DNA of 64,000 nucleotides, taken from positions 11,286,501 to 11,350,500 of the forward strand of contig NC_059544.1 in assembly GCF_905220415.1 (NCBI RefSeq). Direction: 5' to 3'. Positions 45,091 to 60,000 of the stretch are shown here, piece after piece (position 1 is the first letter of the stretch; each line of letters opens with the position of its first letter). A program made the translations under genes and the position numbers. The notes under the pieces are model-generated. The model did no database searches. It was not told where the DNA came from and saw only the letters and a program-made list of their open reading frames with translations. The stretch is from Colias croceus. Taxonomy: Eukaryota; Arthropoda; Insecta; Lepidoptera; Pieridae.

Positions 45091-48000
45091 TTAGTTGTTA
45101 GTATCCCGCTTGGTGCCGCTCAACACAATATACGGCGAGTGTGTTTCCTTTTGTTTCTGCTGCAGCATGTGCAGTGTGCCCAGCGGCGTGTCCGTGGAAC
45201 TCATCTTCTTCATCAGCTGCAAGTTGACATGTCAATGTTAGAAATTATTTCATTTACAATAACTATACGGGTAATATACAGGTTGTGTCCTGGTCCTGGT
45301 CCACCCTTTTTCAATAAGTATGTAAGTAATAAAAAACAGTAAAATGATTTAATAAGCGGCAATTTCAGTGTGTGCATCTATGTGAATTATTGTTACATGC
45401 GCGGAAAAAGGTCAGAGCTGTAACAGGTGTTTTATCAGATCAGGGAGCTGGAACAGGTACTTTCACAGATCAGGGAGCTGTAACAAGTGTTTTAACAGGT
45501 CAGAGAGCTGTAACAGGTGCTTTCACAGGTCAGGGAGCTGTAACAGGTACTTTCACAGGTCAGGAAGCTGTAACAGGTACTTCCACAGGTCAGGGAGCTG
45601 AAACAGGTACTTAAATAGGTCAGGGAGCTGTTACAGGTGCTTTCACAGGTCAGGGAGCTGGAACAGGTACTTTCACAGGGCAGGGAGCTGTAACAGGTAC
45701 TTTCACAGGTCAGGGAGCTGTAACAGGTGTTTTATCAGGTCAGGGAGCTAGAACAGGTACTTTTACAGGTCAGGGAGCTGTAACAGGTTTTTATCAGGTC
45801 AGGGAGCTGTAACAGGTCAGGGAGCTATAACATGTATTTTAACAGCTCAGGTAGCTATAACACATGCATTAACAGGTCAGGAAGCTGTAACAGGTGCTTT
45901 TACAGGTCCGGAAGCTGTAACAGGTGTTTTAACAGGTCAGGGAGCTTTAACAGGTGCTTTCACAGGTCAGGGAGCTGTAACAGATGCTTTAATAGGTCAG
46001 CGAGCTAATACAGGTATTTTTACAAATCAGGGAGCTATAACACATGCATTAACAGGTCAGGGAGCTGTTACAGGTACTTTTACAGGTCAGGGAGCTGTTA
46101 CAGGTACTTTTACAGGTCAGGGAGCTGTAACAGGTGTTTTGACAGGTCAGGGAGCTGGAACAGGTACTTTCACAGGTCAGGGCGCTAAAACACATGCTTT
46201 GACAGGTCAGGAAGCTGTTACAGGTGCTTTTACACGTGCGGAAGCTGTAACAGGTGCTTTTACAGGTCCGGAAACTGTAACAGGTGTTTTAACAGGTCAG
46301 GGAGCTGTAACAGGTGCTTTTACAGGTCAGAGAGCTAAAACAGGTATTTTTACAAATCAGGGAGCTATAACACATGCATTAACAGGTCAGGGAGCTGTTA
46401 CAGGTACGTTTACAGGTCAGGGAGCTGAAACAGGTGTTTTGACAGGTCAGGGAGCTATAACAGGTATTTTTACAGCTCAGGGAGCTATAATACATGCTTT
46501 AACAGGTCAGGAAGCTGTTACAGGTGCTTTTACACATGCGGAAGCAGTAACAGGTGCTTTTACAGGTCAGGGAGCTGTAACAAGTGCTTTTACAGGTCAG
46601 GGAGCTGTAACAGGTGTTTTGTCAGATCAAGGAGCTAGTACAGGTACTTAAATAGGTCAGGGAGCTATAAAACATTCATTAACAGGTCCGGAAGCTGTAA
46701 CAGGTGCTTTTACAGGTCCGGAAGCTGTAACAGATGTTTTAACAGGTCAGGGAGCTGTAACAAGTGTTTTTACAGGTCAGGGAGCTGTAACAGGTGTTTT
46801 GTCAGATCAAGGAGCTAGTACAGGTACTTAAATAGGTCAGGGAGCTATAACACATTCATTAACAGGTCCGGAAGCTGTAACAGGTGCTTTTACAGGTCCG
46901 GAAGCTGTAACAGATGTTTTAACAGGTCAGGGAGCTGTAACAGGTGCTTTTACAGGTCCGGAAGCTGTAACAGATGTTTTAACAGGTCAGGGAGCTGTAA
47001 CAGGTGCTTTTACATGTCAGAGAGCTAAAACAGGTATTTTTACAAATCAGGGAGCTATAACACATGCATTAACAGGTCAGGAAGCTGTTACAGGTGCTTT
47101 TACACGTGCGGAAGCTGTAACAGGTGCTTTTACAGGTCAGGGAGCTATAACACATTCATTAACAGGTCCGGAAGCTGTAACAGGTGTTTTACAGGTCCGG
47201 AAGCTGTAACAGATGTTTTAACAGGTCAGGGAGCTGTAACAAGTGCTTTTACAGGTCAGAGAGCTGTAACAGGTGTTTTGTCAGATCAAGGAGCTAGTAC
47301 AGGTACTTAAATAGGTCAGTATAACACATTCATTAACAGGTCTGAAAGCTGTAACAGGTGCTTTTACAGGTCCGGAAGCTGTAACAGATGTTTTAACAGG
47401 TCAGGGAGCTGTAACAGCTGCTTTTACAGGTCCGGAAGCTGTAACAGATGTTTTAACAGGTCAGGGAGCTGTAACAGGTGCTTTTACATGACAGAGAGCT
47501 AAAACAGGTATTTTTACAAATCAGGGAGCTATAACACATGCATTAACAGGTCAGGAAGCTGTTACAGGTGCTTTTACACGTGCGGAAGCTGTAACAGGTG
47601 CTTTTACAGGTCCGGAAGCTGTAACAGGTGATTTAACAGGTCAGGGAGTTGTAACAGGTGCTTTTACAGGTCAGGGAGCTGTAACAGAGATGCTTTAACA
47701 GGTCAGGGAGCTAGAACAGCTACTTAAATAGGTCAGGGAGCTATAACACATTCATTAACAGGTCCGGAAGCAGTAACGGGTGTTTTAACAGGTCAGGGAG
47801 CTGTAACAGGTGCTTTCACAGGTCAGGGAGCTGTAACAGATACTTTCACAGGTCAGGGAGCTGAAACAGGTACTTAAATAGGTCAGGGAGCTGTAACAGG
47901 TTTTTATCAGGTCAGGGAGCTGTAACAGGAGCTTTTACAGGTCAGGGAGCTATAACATGTATTTTAACAGCTCAGGGAGCTATAACACATGCATTAACAG

Positions 48001-51000
48001 GTCAGGGATCTGTTACAGGTGCTTTGACAGGTCCGGAAGCTGTAACAGGTGTTTTAACAGGTCAGGGAGCTGTAACAGGTGCTTTCACAGGTCAAGGAGC
48101 TGTTACAGATGCTTTAATAGGTCAGCGAGCTAATACAGATATATTTACAAATCAGGGAGCTATAACACATGCATTAACAGGTCAGGGAGCTGTTACAGGT
48201 ACTTTTACAGGTCAGGGAGCTGTAACAGGTGTTTTGACAAGTCAGGGAGCTGGAACAGGTACTTTCACAGGTCAGGGCGCTATAACACATGCTTTGACAG
48301 GTCAGGAAGCTGTTACAGGTGCTTTTACACGTGCGGAAGCTGTAACAGGTGCTTTTACAGGTCAGGGAGCTGTAACAGGTGTTTTGTCAGGTCAGGGAGC
48401 TGTAACAGGTGTTTTGACAGGTCAGGGAGCTGTAACAGTTGTTTTGACAGGTCAGGGAGCTATAAAAGGTATATTTACAGCTCAGGGAGCTATAACACAT
48501 GCTTTAACAGGTCAGGAAGCTGTTACAGGTGCTTTTACACGTGCGGAAGCTGTAACAGGTGCTTTTACAGGTCAGGGAGCTGTAACAGGTGTTTTGTCAG
48601 GTCAGGGAGCTGTAACAGGTGTTTTGACAGGTCAGGGAGCTGTAACAGTTGTTTTGACAGGTCAGGGAGCTATGAAAGGTATATTTACAGCTCAGGGAGC
48701 TATAACACATGCTTTAACAGGTCAGGAAGCTGTTACAGGTGCTTTTATACGTGCGGAAGCTGTAACAGGTGCTTTTACAGGTCAGGGAGCTGTAACAGGT
48801 GTTTTGTCAGGTCAGGGAGCTAGAACAGGTACTTTTACAGGTCAGGGAGCTGTAACAGGTTTTTATCAGGTCAGGGAGCTGTAACAGGTGCTTAAACAGG
48901 TCGGGGAGCTATAACATGTAATTTAACAGCTCAGGGAGCTATAACACATGCATTAACAGGTCAGGAAGCTGTTACAGGTGCTTTTACAGGTCCGGAAGCT
49001 GTAACAGGTGTTTTGACAGGACAGGGAGCTATAACAGGTATATTTACAGCTCAGGGAGCTATAACACATGCTTTAACAGGTCAGGAAGCTGTTACAGGTG
49101 CTTTTACACGTGCGGAAGCTGTAACAGGTGCTTTTACAGGTCAGGGAGCTGTAACAATTGCTGTTACAGGTCAGGGAGCTGTAACAGGTGTTTTGACAGG
49201 TCAGGGAGCTGTAACAGGTTTTTTGTCAGGTCAAGGAGCTAGAACAGGTACTTAAATAGGTCAGGGAGCTATAACACATTCATTAACAGGACCGGAAGCT
49301 GTAACAGGTGCTTTTACAGGTCCGGAAGCTGTAACAGGTGTTTTAACAGGTCAGGGAGCTGTAACAGGTGCTTTTACAGGTCAGGGATGTATGTGTTGTG
49401 CGTATGTGTGTATGTCTTGTGCGCACTGACCCCCTCCTGCTGCTGCTTCTTGATGCGCTTCTCCTGCTTGTTCTTGCCGGGCCCCTTGCCGTGGAACTTG
49501 TGCGAGAGGTAGCGGAAGGCCTCCTTGGGGCAGAGCGGCCGGCCGTCGTCGTCCACGTACTCCAGCTTCACGCTGGGTCGGAAGTTGCTCTTCTCGCGGA
49601 ACTCGCTGCCGCCGTGCGAGTGGTGCTGGCGCTCGCGGCGACCCGCCTTGTCGTCCTCGCTGCCGGTACACGACATTAAATTATTTATTTATTGAACACT
49701 TTAATAGATTCATCAACATTTGTTATCACTTCAGAGACAAATTTAGATAAATTAAAATCAAATGTTGGAGATAATTATTGAGTGCAAAACACAGATGTCA
49801 CCAATCATTGAAGTATTTCTTTAGGAAATATCTGTTTCCTTTATCGATCACTCTTATATGCGATAGTGTGTTTGTTTGTTTGCCACTCTTTCACATCGTA
49901 ACGGAGTGATTTTATGATATAATTTTATCGTCTAGAGGTAAATTAGGAGGCTAAAGAGTGCGATACATTTTACCACGGTCAAAAATCTAATTCCCATTCA
50001 AATTTGCTTTGAACACGGAGACAAAACCACGGGCCGTAAGTAATAATATAAACAAGCAGAAAGTCTTAAACTAATAAAATGCATAAGCCTAAAAGTAATA
50101 TAAATAACCCTCCCCCACCACCTTATCCATACTATCCCCTCTCACCCATAAGTCTTATCCTCGATGGAGTAATGTTTAGCATGCAGCAGCGCATGCGCAG
50201 CGCGGGGAGCAGCTGCAGGTGCTGCGTTCTTCTCCAAGTATCCCTTGCTGAGCGCCAGCTGCAGAGCTCCAGCCACACCTGCGCCCAGCGCTGGTTCAGC
50301 TGCCAGCCCTACTGACGAACCTGGAACATATTTTTACAAATATTACATAAACTAGCTTTCCGCCCACGGCATCGCCCGCGTTTTCAAAGAAAAACCTGCA
50401 TTGTACGGTGCAAACGTACAAAGCGCAACATCATAATCACCACCGCCCATGAGCCTTTACAAGAGTGAAGGTGTTTGATTTTACGCGATATTATACAATA
50501 GAAATTAAAGATTTTAAACGCGATTTATACATTAGACACTTGTGTCTCTCTTGACCACGCTCACTACAAAGTGTGCGAAACGTCGGGATACTGATACAAT
50601 GAATAAATGAAAGTTATTAATTTCTAAATGCAATATTTATCTAAAAGTACATACCCGCTACAAGGTCAGCGGGTTTCTCACTGCCGATGTCGACTCTGCT
50701 CCACGCGCCCGAACTCTGCTCCACCTCGGGCTCGGGCTCCACTTCTGTCTTCTCGAAGTCCTGCACTCACATATTATTTCATGAGCTATATTATTAATAA
50801 ACCACAAACATGTATGAAATGAAAAAATCTCTTAACGATCTTGGGCGGTTTATAATCAATTTTAAACCAAACATCAGATCATAGTAGAATTTTTTCCCAT
50901 AATCAGTCTGGTAACAACTTTTGACTGCTCTAAATATTTTTTTTTTTTTTATATCTATGGCGATATTTGTAGCGCAAATTGTCTTAAAAGGTCACTTATC

Positions 51001-54000
51001 AAAACTTGTGAGGGCCAGCATTTACAATCATCTATATCAAATATTTCACGGCACTATATCTCTAATATATATAATTAAGGGCCGATTTTTCCATCCTTGG
51101 TTAAAATTTATCCGTCCAATAAAGTATTACACGAACATTTTAAAATGTCACCTGTAAACTGTCATATACGGACAATTAGAATACATTTTTGAAATGGTAG
51201 TTTAATACGTTATTCGATGAATAAGTTTTAACCAAGGATTGAAAAATCAGCGCTAATTGAAATAATGAAATAAATAAATAGATTATACAAATTAAGTCAA
51301 ACAACTCATACCATAATCTCAGTAGTAGTATCCCGGTTCCCAGCCAGCCCGTACGTGGGTATATCCCCCAGGGTGCGACAGAACTCCGCTGTAGCATCTA
51401 ACACCATACCAGGTCCAGTGTCTTCCTCATCAGACATGTGTTCTTCCTTCTTCACCTTCTCGAGGATTTCTTCCACCTGGTGATGGGATATGGACATAAT
51501 TTGAATGTTTGTTCGATATTAAAATACGTGTATATATTTTTAAAACACAATAAAAACAACTGCAAAAAAATAGTTTTGTATTTTTGAAGTGATAAAGGGC
51601 TTGTTACGTGACGCGTTACGGCGCCAGTCTGTCTGCCATATTTTCCTCTCACGGATACAGTTAAGATTTGTTTAAAATACACTTCGAACTTCTCAACGCA
51701 AAACAGGATTTTTAAAAAAGCAAATACACAGCAGAAACTGCTTTCCGAAACGGTGGTAAAAATTATGTATATTGATGATTCAAAATTGCTTCTAAAGCAA
51801 ATTTATTTGAATAAATAAATAAATAATTTATTTCACTTAAAACATTTTACAAATTAGAGCGACCCAGGCTCCTAAGATAGTAAGAACTGTTTTTCAGTAG
51901 CCTGTGTCTTCCATTTACAGTTACACGACACGAAAAAAATCTGTGACAAATAGAATCAAAAACAAATCAAAATGAATGAATGAATAAATGTTTGATGTAC
52001 ACGTATTGTACACGTTATATTTTTTTTAGTTTTCCTAAATTAGCAAAAACTACATGTTCCACTGATCTAACGCCACATTTGTTACACCCTGTATGCTATA
52101 ATTACCTTAGGTACAGGAGGGGCGGAGGCCTGCGTGAGTCTCCGAGCCCTCGCTAGGGCAGCTTGTAGCTCACCGTCCACTTCTGTTTCATCTTCGTCTT
52201 CTGCTAATGCAGCACTACCAACCGATCCAGCCGGTACATCTGTACACACACATAAACGTCATGTTAATTATTTATTTTTATTTATTTTGACATTTAATTA
52301 CAATACATCACTACATAGTATAAAACAAAGTCGTTTTCTCTGTCCCTATGTCCCTTTGTATGCTTCAACCTTTAAAACTACGCAACAGATTTTGATGGGT
52401 TTTTTTTTAATAGATAGAGAGATTCAGGAGGAAGATTTTAGTATTTATAATTTATTAGGTTTTAGACGAAGCGGGCGAAGAAGCGGGCGAAGCCGCGAGC
52501 GGTAAGCTACCCACATCAAAAAAAAGTTAGAGAGAAAGTTTTTGTAACACTGGTTTTCAGTGACGCCCTTTAAATTTAAAAGTCATTTTATCAGTTTTTA
52601 ACTTAACGGTCAGGCAGATACAAATTATTTTAAATGAATTTAAACTTAAAAGAAAACACATAATATAGAAAGTAGAAACATAAAATACCAGTATCGTCAG
52701 TGTGCAGGGGCGCATTGCCCTCGGCGTAGTCTTCCACGTCGATAGGCTCTTGTTTCGGCTTCTTGCGGAACTTGCCCTGTACATATTATTATTATATACT
52801 TATTACTGTCTAAGTAACTAAGAATATTTTATGTAAATACTAGGTTTCTGCCCGCGGCTTTGCCCGCACTGTCAAAGAAAAACCCGCATAGTACCCGTTC
52901 CCGTGGGATTTCCGGGATTGCGTCATTATCCGGGATAAAAAGTAGTATATATCCTTTCTCGGGTATCAAAATATCTCCATACCAAATTTCATGAAAATTG
53001 GTTCAGTAGTTTAGGCGTGATTGAGTAACAGACAGACAGACAGAGTTACTTTCGCATTTATAATATTAGTGTGGATTATGAGTAGAAGGATATGTTTCAA
53101 ATATTCTCAATAAATGTATGCAGCAATGTGTTTGTGGTATGAGCTAGTTTAAACAAATCTTACATTATTTTTTTGGTCTGCAATTATCAACCACTTCTGG
53201 TCAACGACAAGGGACCAGTATTTTTCTCCCTTGTTTTATATTTTAATATCATCAGAGAGATACATATGAAACAAGTCTATCGACTGCCTATAACTAATAA
53301 AAAATGCATATACAGTGCACACAAAACGCGTATTCCAACAGAAGAGCCTGTAATAATTACCTTTTTCTTAAACTTCTTGAACTTGGCGGATATCTCATGT
53401 TCATCCATATAGTCGGCTGCAAGTTGCGGCGCCGGTACTGACAGTGACTCCAGCCGCTTGTCCGGCCCGCCCGCTAGACGCTCTTGTCGCTACACACAAA
53501 TAAAATTATATTAGTACTTGATATCCACCCGCGTTTTCAAAGGAAAACCCGCATAGTTCCCGTTCCCGTGGGATTTCCCGGGATAAAACCTATCCTATGT
53601 GTCCAAGTTACCCTCCATATGTGTGCTATATTTCATTGTAATCGGTTCAGTAGTATTTGCGTGAAAGAGTAACAAACACACACACACACAAACACATCCT
53701 CACAAACTTTCGCATTTATAATAATATTATAGTAGTATATAACATAATCATTACACATAAAAGACAAAGAAATATAAACGATACTCCTACAGTAAATAAT
53801 GATTATGTACAATAAGGCAGCCTCTTATCCCTGTAGCACAATTACTTTGTGCATGTGCATATGTATTATGATGTTACATTATGTGACTTCATGACATTTT
53901 AAAACAGTAATCACTAATTTTACAAGAGCTCGCTACCAGCTCTTTGTAGAAATTGCTTAAAAAACTAGAGATTTCAAAACATTAAAAGTAATAAAAATCA

Positions 54001-57000
54001 CTTACTCAAAGGAGATAAATTGTTTTTTTTTACAGCACACGTCACGGTTTTATCCCCACACACACTAACGTACAGCACGCACACACAGACGCACGCACGC
54101 ACACACAGACGCACGCACACACGCACGCAGCACGCACACGCACACTCACCATCATCTCTCTAAACCGACTAGCTTGCAGCGCGGCTTCGTCTCCCAGCAC
54201 GAATCCTTTATCCGCCTTCTTCTTCTCAGGATCTATAGTTTCATCATACTTGGAGAGAAGTGGACGAGCAAAACCGAGTGACGCAGCTAGTTCACTCTCT
54301 TCGTCGTACGCCTGGTAGCCGGCGGCCGCTTTGCGACGCTCTTCTATGTTCTGCGAATATAAGGTAAATGTTGTTAATTAGGTTTTCATTTATTTTCGTA
54401 TGAAATAAATTTGTTTTATCATTTCAAATTGCACTTCTGATATTTACTTAACAAATATTTTAATCAAATCTCACTTTGGTTAGATTCTTAGAATAATAAA
54501 ATAAAACCAATGCATTTTATTTCTATTCAACCTGTTTATTGTATATAATATACATGTACTTTAAAATTTTAACTCAATGATTCCTAAACAAGTAAACTGA
54601 TATAACAGTATATAACAGTGATGGTAAAATAATAAATTAAATATTTATGGAGGTGCCACGCGATCGGGACGAGATGAAGCTTTATAAAACAAGTTTTAAA
54701 ACAAAAGGAAATAACTTTTTTTATAATTAGTCTGTCAAATATACCATAGTATGATTAAGCTTTCTTAAACTACACTATATTTTTTGCTTTTAATAAACCA
54801 ATTCAAATGAATATACCTGTACTTCGGATAACACTACAAAAAGTAACACTATATACACTTATAACACATACCTTCTTATACCGCTCCTCATCTAACATGT
54901 TAACATTGACGAGCACATCCTCACTGTCCTCCGCTAGTACGTCCTTGTCAGCTAGTGTTAGTATCGTTTCGCGCTCTTCTGGTAGCTGTTGGTATCAAAA
55001 TAGTTGTTGTTGAAGTATTTTAAATATGAATTAAACAACATTTATTTGTACAATCTACAGTTAAATCAAAAGTTGAGTCAAGTTCAATTTATGGTAAATT
55101 GTGGGGTTATGGTAAGCGGTGACGCCCTCAACCCAATACTAGAATTATGCCACACAATTCTCGCCTTTATTATTTTCACAATACAGACTACACTCGCACG
55201 TACAACAGTGGCGGACACTATACGGACTCCATACCAAATTTTTGCCAGTAAATTCTAGCCCCTATATCTATAGCAATACAGACGAGTGTCACGTACCGCA
55301 GTGACGTCATGCGCGACCCGCAGCCCCCGCAGGTGCTTCTGCGCGTAGCTGCGGCTGCGGTGCTCAATTCTAGCCCTTACACCTATCATAATAAGGTCGA
55401 CACTCACACGTACCGCGGTGACAACGTCGAAACCCAATATAATTCTACTGCCAGACCATTCTCGCCCTTATTGCTAACAACATAAAGTCTACACTCGCAC
55501 GTACCGCGGTGACGTCATGCGCGACCCGCAGCCCCCGCAGGTGCTTCTGCGCGTAGCTGCGGCTGCGGTGCTGCTGCTGCTCCTCAGCCACCAGCGCGCC
55601 CACACCGAACTCCGCGTCCAGCTCGTCCAGCATCGCCGCCTGAAATTAAAGGAAAATATTTTATTCGCATGAAAAATTGTAATACAGTGTTGTTAGGGGC
55701 AAAACATGATCTGTACAACACAACCATAGACCTTACCACACACATAACTGATGATATGGATAAACAGTTTTATAACATTTAAATATTTATTATGAATGAT
55801 AAAATTTTAAATTGAGACACGTATCATATCATAGTTATCATGTATCGTAGTCAGTATTCTAATCTGCGTCGTAATGATGAAAATTTTTTCATACATAATC
55901 TAATACATATAATTACGACACGTCGTATTACGTGTAAAATGCGTTATTTTAAATTCCAACCATTTTTTTTCCATTTTTTACAAGTATTTACAAGTAACAA
56001 ATCTATATATATTATATATATATAAAACTCAAAGTTGACTGATATAGTGATCTATCAACGCACAGCCCAAACCACTGGACGTATCGGGCTGAAATTTGAC
56101 ATGCAGGTAGATGTCATAACGTAGGCGTCCCCTAAGAAAGGATTTCCCGAAATTCTTGCGAGAACGGGGAAAAACGGGGATGCACGTACAAAGTCGTGGG
56201 CGAAAGCTCGTAAATAATAATATGATTCGACCCCATAATATTTAAAAGTATTTACATTTAAGCTGGGTCAATCGGTCGCCCATTCAATGCTTTGAACGTA
56301 AATTCTTAATAAATGTTATATTGATTATCATTCAAAGACACATTAGCCAATAAAATCATTTATCAAGATAAAATAAAAACAGTAACATACCCGTTTCTCA
56401 GCTTCCCGTTTCTGTAGTTCAAGTTGTCGAGACTTTTTGATCCAAGCAGCCGCGTCCTCGTCATCAGACCCTTCTGTTAGAAGTGTTGTTTTCAACCTGT
56501 AAGTACACAAAAATATAATTCCCAATACATACTTAATATTATAAATGCGAAAGTAACTATATCTGTCTGTCTGTTACTCAATCACGCCTTAACTACTGAA
56601 CCAATTTGCATGAAATTTGGTAAAGAGATATTTTGATACCCGAGAAAGGACATGGGCTACTTTTTACCCCGGGATATAGGATAGGTTTTATCCCGGAAAT
56701 CCCACAGGAACGGGAACTATGCGGGTTTTTCTTTGACTTTGCAGGCGAAGCTGCGGGTGGAAAGCTAGTACATAATAAATTAAAGCTTTAAAATACACAT
56801 ACAAATTAATTTTTTTAGTCAGCAAATCTTTACGAAAAAAATTCCCGTCTCAAGTGACAGATTTTGTGTAAACTCGTGAAAAGCAGAACACATTCAAAGG
56901 ACAAGCTATTAGAAATTTTTTCAAAAAAATAATAAGATAAGACGCATCCGGATGTCTTATTTTTTTCCATACAAAATATGTTTGTGCTAAATTTGAGTCC

Positions 57001-60000
57001 CTTCCATCCAATCAATTCATTGTGAATTTTTTATTATTAAAAAATGTATAGCATAAAAATCCCAACATATAATATGCAGAAGCATAGTATTGATAGTATG
57101 TATGTGTATGTGTATAATCTCACTTGGTCTCCATCTTCCTCTTCTCCCTTCTCTCCTCCAACTTCTCGCGCATCTTATCCGACTTCTTCTGCGCCGCGAT
57201 GTTCGGCGCCGGCTTGTGGTAGAACTCGCCCAGGTCATCCTTGATCTTGCCATCTTCCGCTGTTACAATAAAAAATGATTCTTACCTTAGTAATTACCGA
57301 GTAGGGTGGTTAGTAATCCATATTAATATTATAAATGCGAATGTAACTCTGTCTGTCTGTCTGTTACTCAATCACGCCTTAACTACTGAACCAATTTGCA
57401 TGAAATTTGGTATAGAGATATTTTGATACCCGAGAAAGGACATAGTCTACTTTTAACCCCGGGACATAGGATAGGTTTTATCACGGAAATCCCACGGGAA
57501 TGGGAACTATGCGGGTTTTTCTTTGAATGTGCGGGCGAGGCCGCGGGCGGAAAGCTAGTAAGTAATAAATAGTAATAATAAACAATACTCATAGTAATAA
57601 CTAGCTGGAGCATGCAGTTTTACTCACTTGGTATCTGTGCAAACTATGTGCTAAGCTAGACTATGATGTCTGTACCAAATTTCATACAAATTGGATAAGC
57701 TAATTTTGTTGCACTAACAATATGACAAACTTTCCAGTTTATTTTAATAGCAAGATAGGAAAATGATTAAATTTAAAAGAACCAAATTGTATCATTTGCA
57801 AGAAAATTAATAATTCTCAATTTGTAAATTACGACACAAAAATCATATCATCAAATCGCTTTGTTGTAATATAAAATAAAAGTTGTGCATCACTATAATA
57901 TTCAACATATAGTACAAACAACTGTTTAAATAGACTCACCTGGTTTCTCAGCGACCTCCAAAGGCTTCAGACCAAGTTTGGCTCGCAACTTATTGGTCTC
58001 CTCTATAGAGAGGCTCTCTTGTGCGTTGGCCGGAGCACTCACGGGCGATTGGGACCTCTCAGCCTCCGCGCTTTTCTCACTGCAATATAGTTTTTTGTGA
58101 TTATAGAAAACAATAACTTCATTTTAGACAATTATTTCTATAATCAACTGGTGTGGTGCAACAGAAAGCTGAATTGTATATCAAGTAGTGAAACATCACT
58201 GAATTTTTTTTTTGATACGTGTAGTTTCTGTACACGGCCGTACTATAAATATTTTTAACAAATAATGTTAAAAATGTAACATCCTTTTGTAGTGAAGTTG
58301 TTAACTAATCAATGATGCAAAGGGGCTGTCCATTCGTTTTCTCTTCTTTTCATATAGAAAAAAATATTATCATACAAATACAATTTCAAAACCTCTATAA
58401 TCCGAATGACCATAATTTTAAATCTATTCTCATCTATTAAAATATCACAAGTATCTAAAAATATATCACCTGTTTCTATCATCTTTCTGGCTGGGCGCGG
58501 CGCTCGTGCTGCGGCTGCGTGAGCGAGATCGATCTTCCTTCGACTGCAGGTGCGAGTCTACCGGTACCTCCTCAACTATAACAAAATTATGTAAATGTTT
58601 AACCACGAAATATACAAGTGTCATTCAATTAAAAATAAAAATTTGTTCAATAGGTTTAATTGGACTTTAAAAATTTGTATCAATTATTAATAAAAATAAA
58701 TTGAAATTCAGATAGAGAAGGATATCTTAAAGTTTTGCAGTTTGATTAAATTGTAATATAGTAAAAGGGAAGATAAACTTAGCCTACCTAGCCTAGCCTT
58801 TACTTAACCTTAATTTTTTCAAAGGAATTTATAGAATTTTTATTGATAAAATACATTTACTTTCAACTTCTTTCTTCTTTTCTTCTTTTTTCATAGTGTG
58901 GTTTTTTTCCTATTAGGAATGAAAGAAAAATCTTATAACCTCAGTTTTCTGGGAAGAACCATCTATGTAATCATAATATACAGTATTTTAGTATCTCCAA
59001 AAACAGCAACATACGACTTAAAAAAAAGGAGGGAATTCTCAATTTGGTTGTTAATTTTTTTTTCAACTTCCTACAGACCTTACAATAACTTTATCATCTC
59101 AACATGAAAAAGACTTGATTTTTGAGTTTGGATTTTGAGCAATGAACCATTAAAATAGCATATACTAGCTTACCGCCCGTGGCTACGCCCACTTTGACTT
59201 AAGCCTAATAAATTATATACTAAAACCTTCCTCTTGAATCACTCTATCTATTAAAAAAAACCGCATCAAAATCCGTTACGTAGTTTGAAAGATTTAATCA
59301 TACAAAGGGACATAGGGACAGTGAAAGTGACTTTGTTTTATACTATGTAGTGAAATGTTATGTCCATGGCTTTGTTCCTACTTGATATTGTGGGGAAAAG
59401 CTAATAATGAATCAAATAGACTACTGAATAAGTACAATATCTTCATTCATCTTAGGAAACAAAAAATTGGATAGAAGTGTGAAAAATATAAATAAGCAAA
59501 AAAATTTACTCAGTGTAAATCAGTTTTGATTTATCAAAAACACTTTTAAAGTGAATTCCTTATTTCAATGCAAAATTATTGTGTATTTAACTTAGATTAA
59601 GAGCAAATTCTAAAAATAAGCTTATTAAAGTATGATTTAAAAGTATTCAGATCAAAGTGAAACTTAGTCGATATTTGTATAAATTTTCTGTGGATGTGTA
59701 AATATTTATTTTATTAAATGATTCTGTTTTACTGTATCCAATCTGTTAGCACAAATATGCTCAATTGTAGTCTTCATTGTTATGTGCATTTGAGTTAATT
59801 TATCAAAATAATTTCCATGGAGATGTAAATATTTATGATGTTAAAAGGAGATGTGTTGTTCTTCTTTAGACAGTTATATTGCAATCAATTCTATAAAATT
59901 TATAAGCCAATCCACTAGTAAACAAAAACAAAAAAAATCACCGATTTCTGTCTATTACCAGAAAAAAGTGTACAGAGTAGGTAGTGTTACTTACAGAGGA

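Noticed and set aside
48024..48884. 286-codon plus-strand frame of repeated TGQGAVTG units
   Set aside because: It is a by-product of a 30-bp satellite inside a SART1 intron; variants with TAA break it and there is no start context or unique sequence.
58861..58884. 24-nt SART1 microexon (lysine/glutamate-rich)
   Set aside because: Phase fits (1 to 1) and the donor is usable, but the acceptor has no pyrimidine tract; the direct join of exons 1 and 2 is also in phase.
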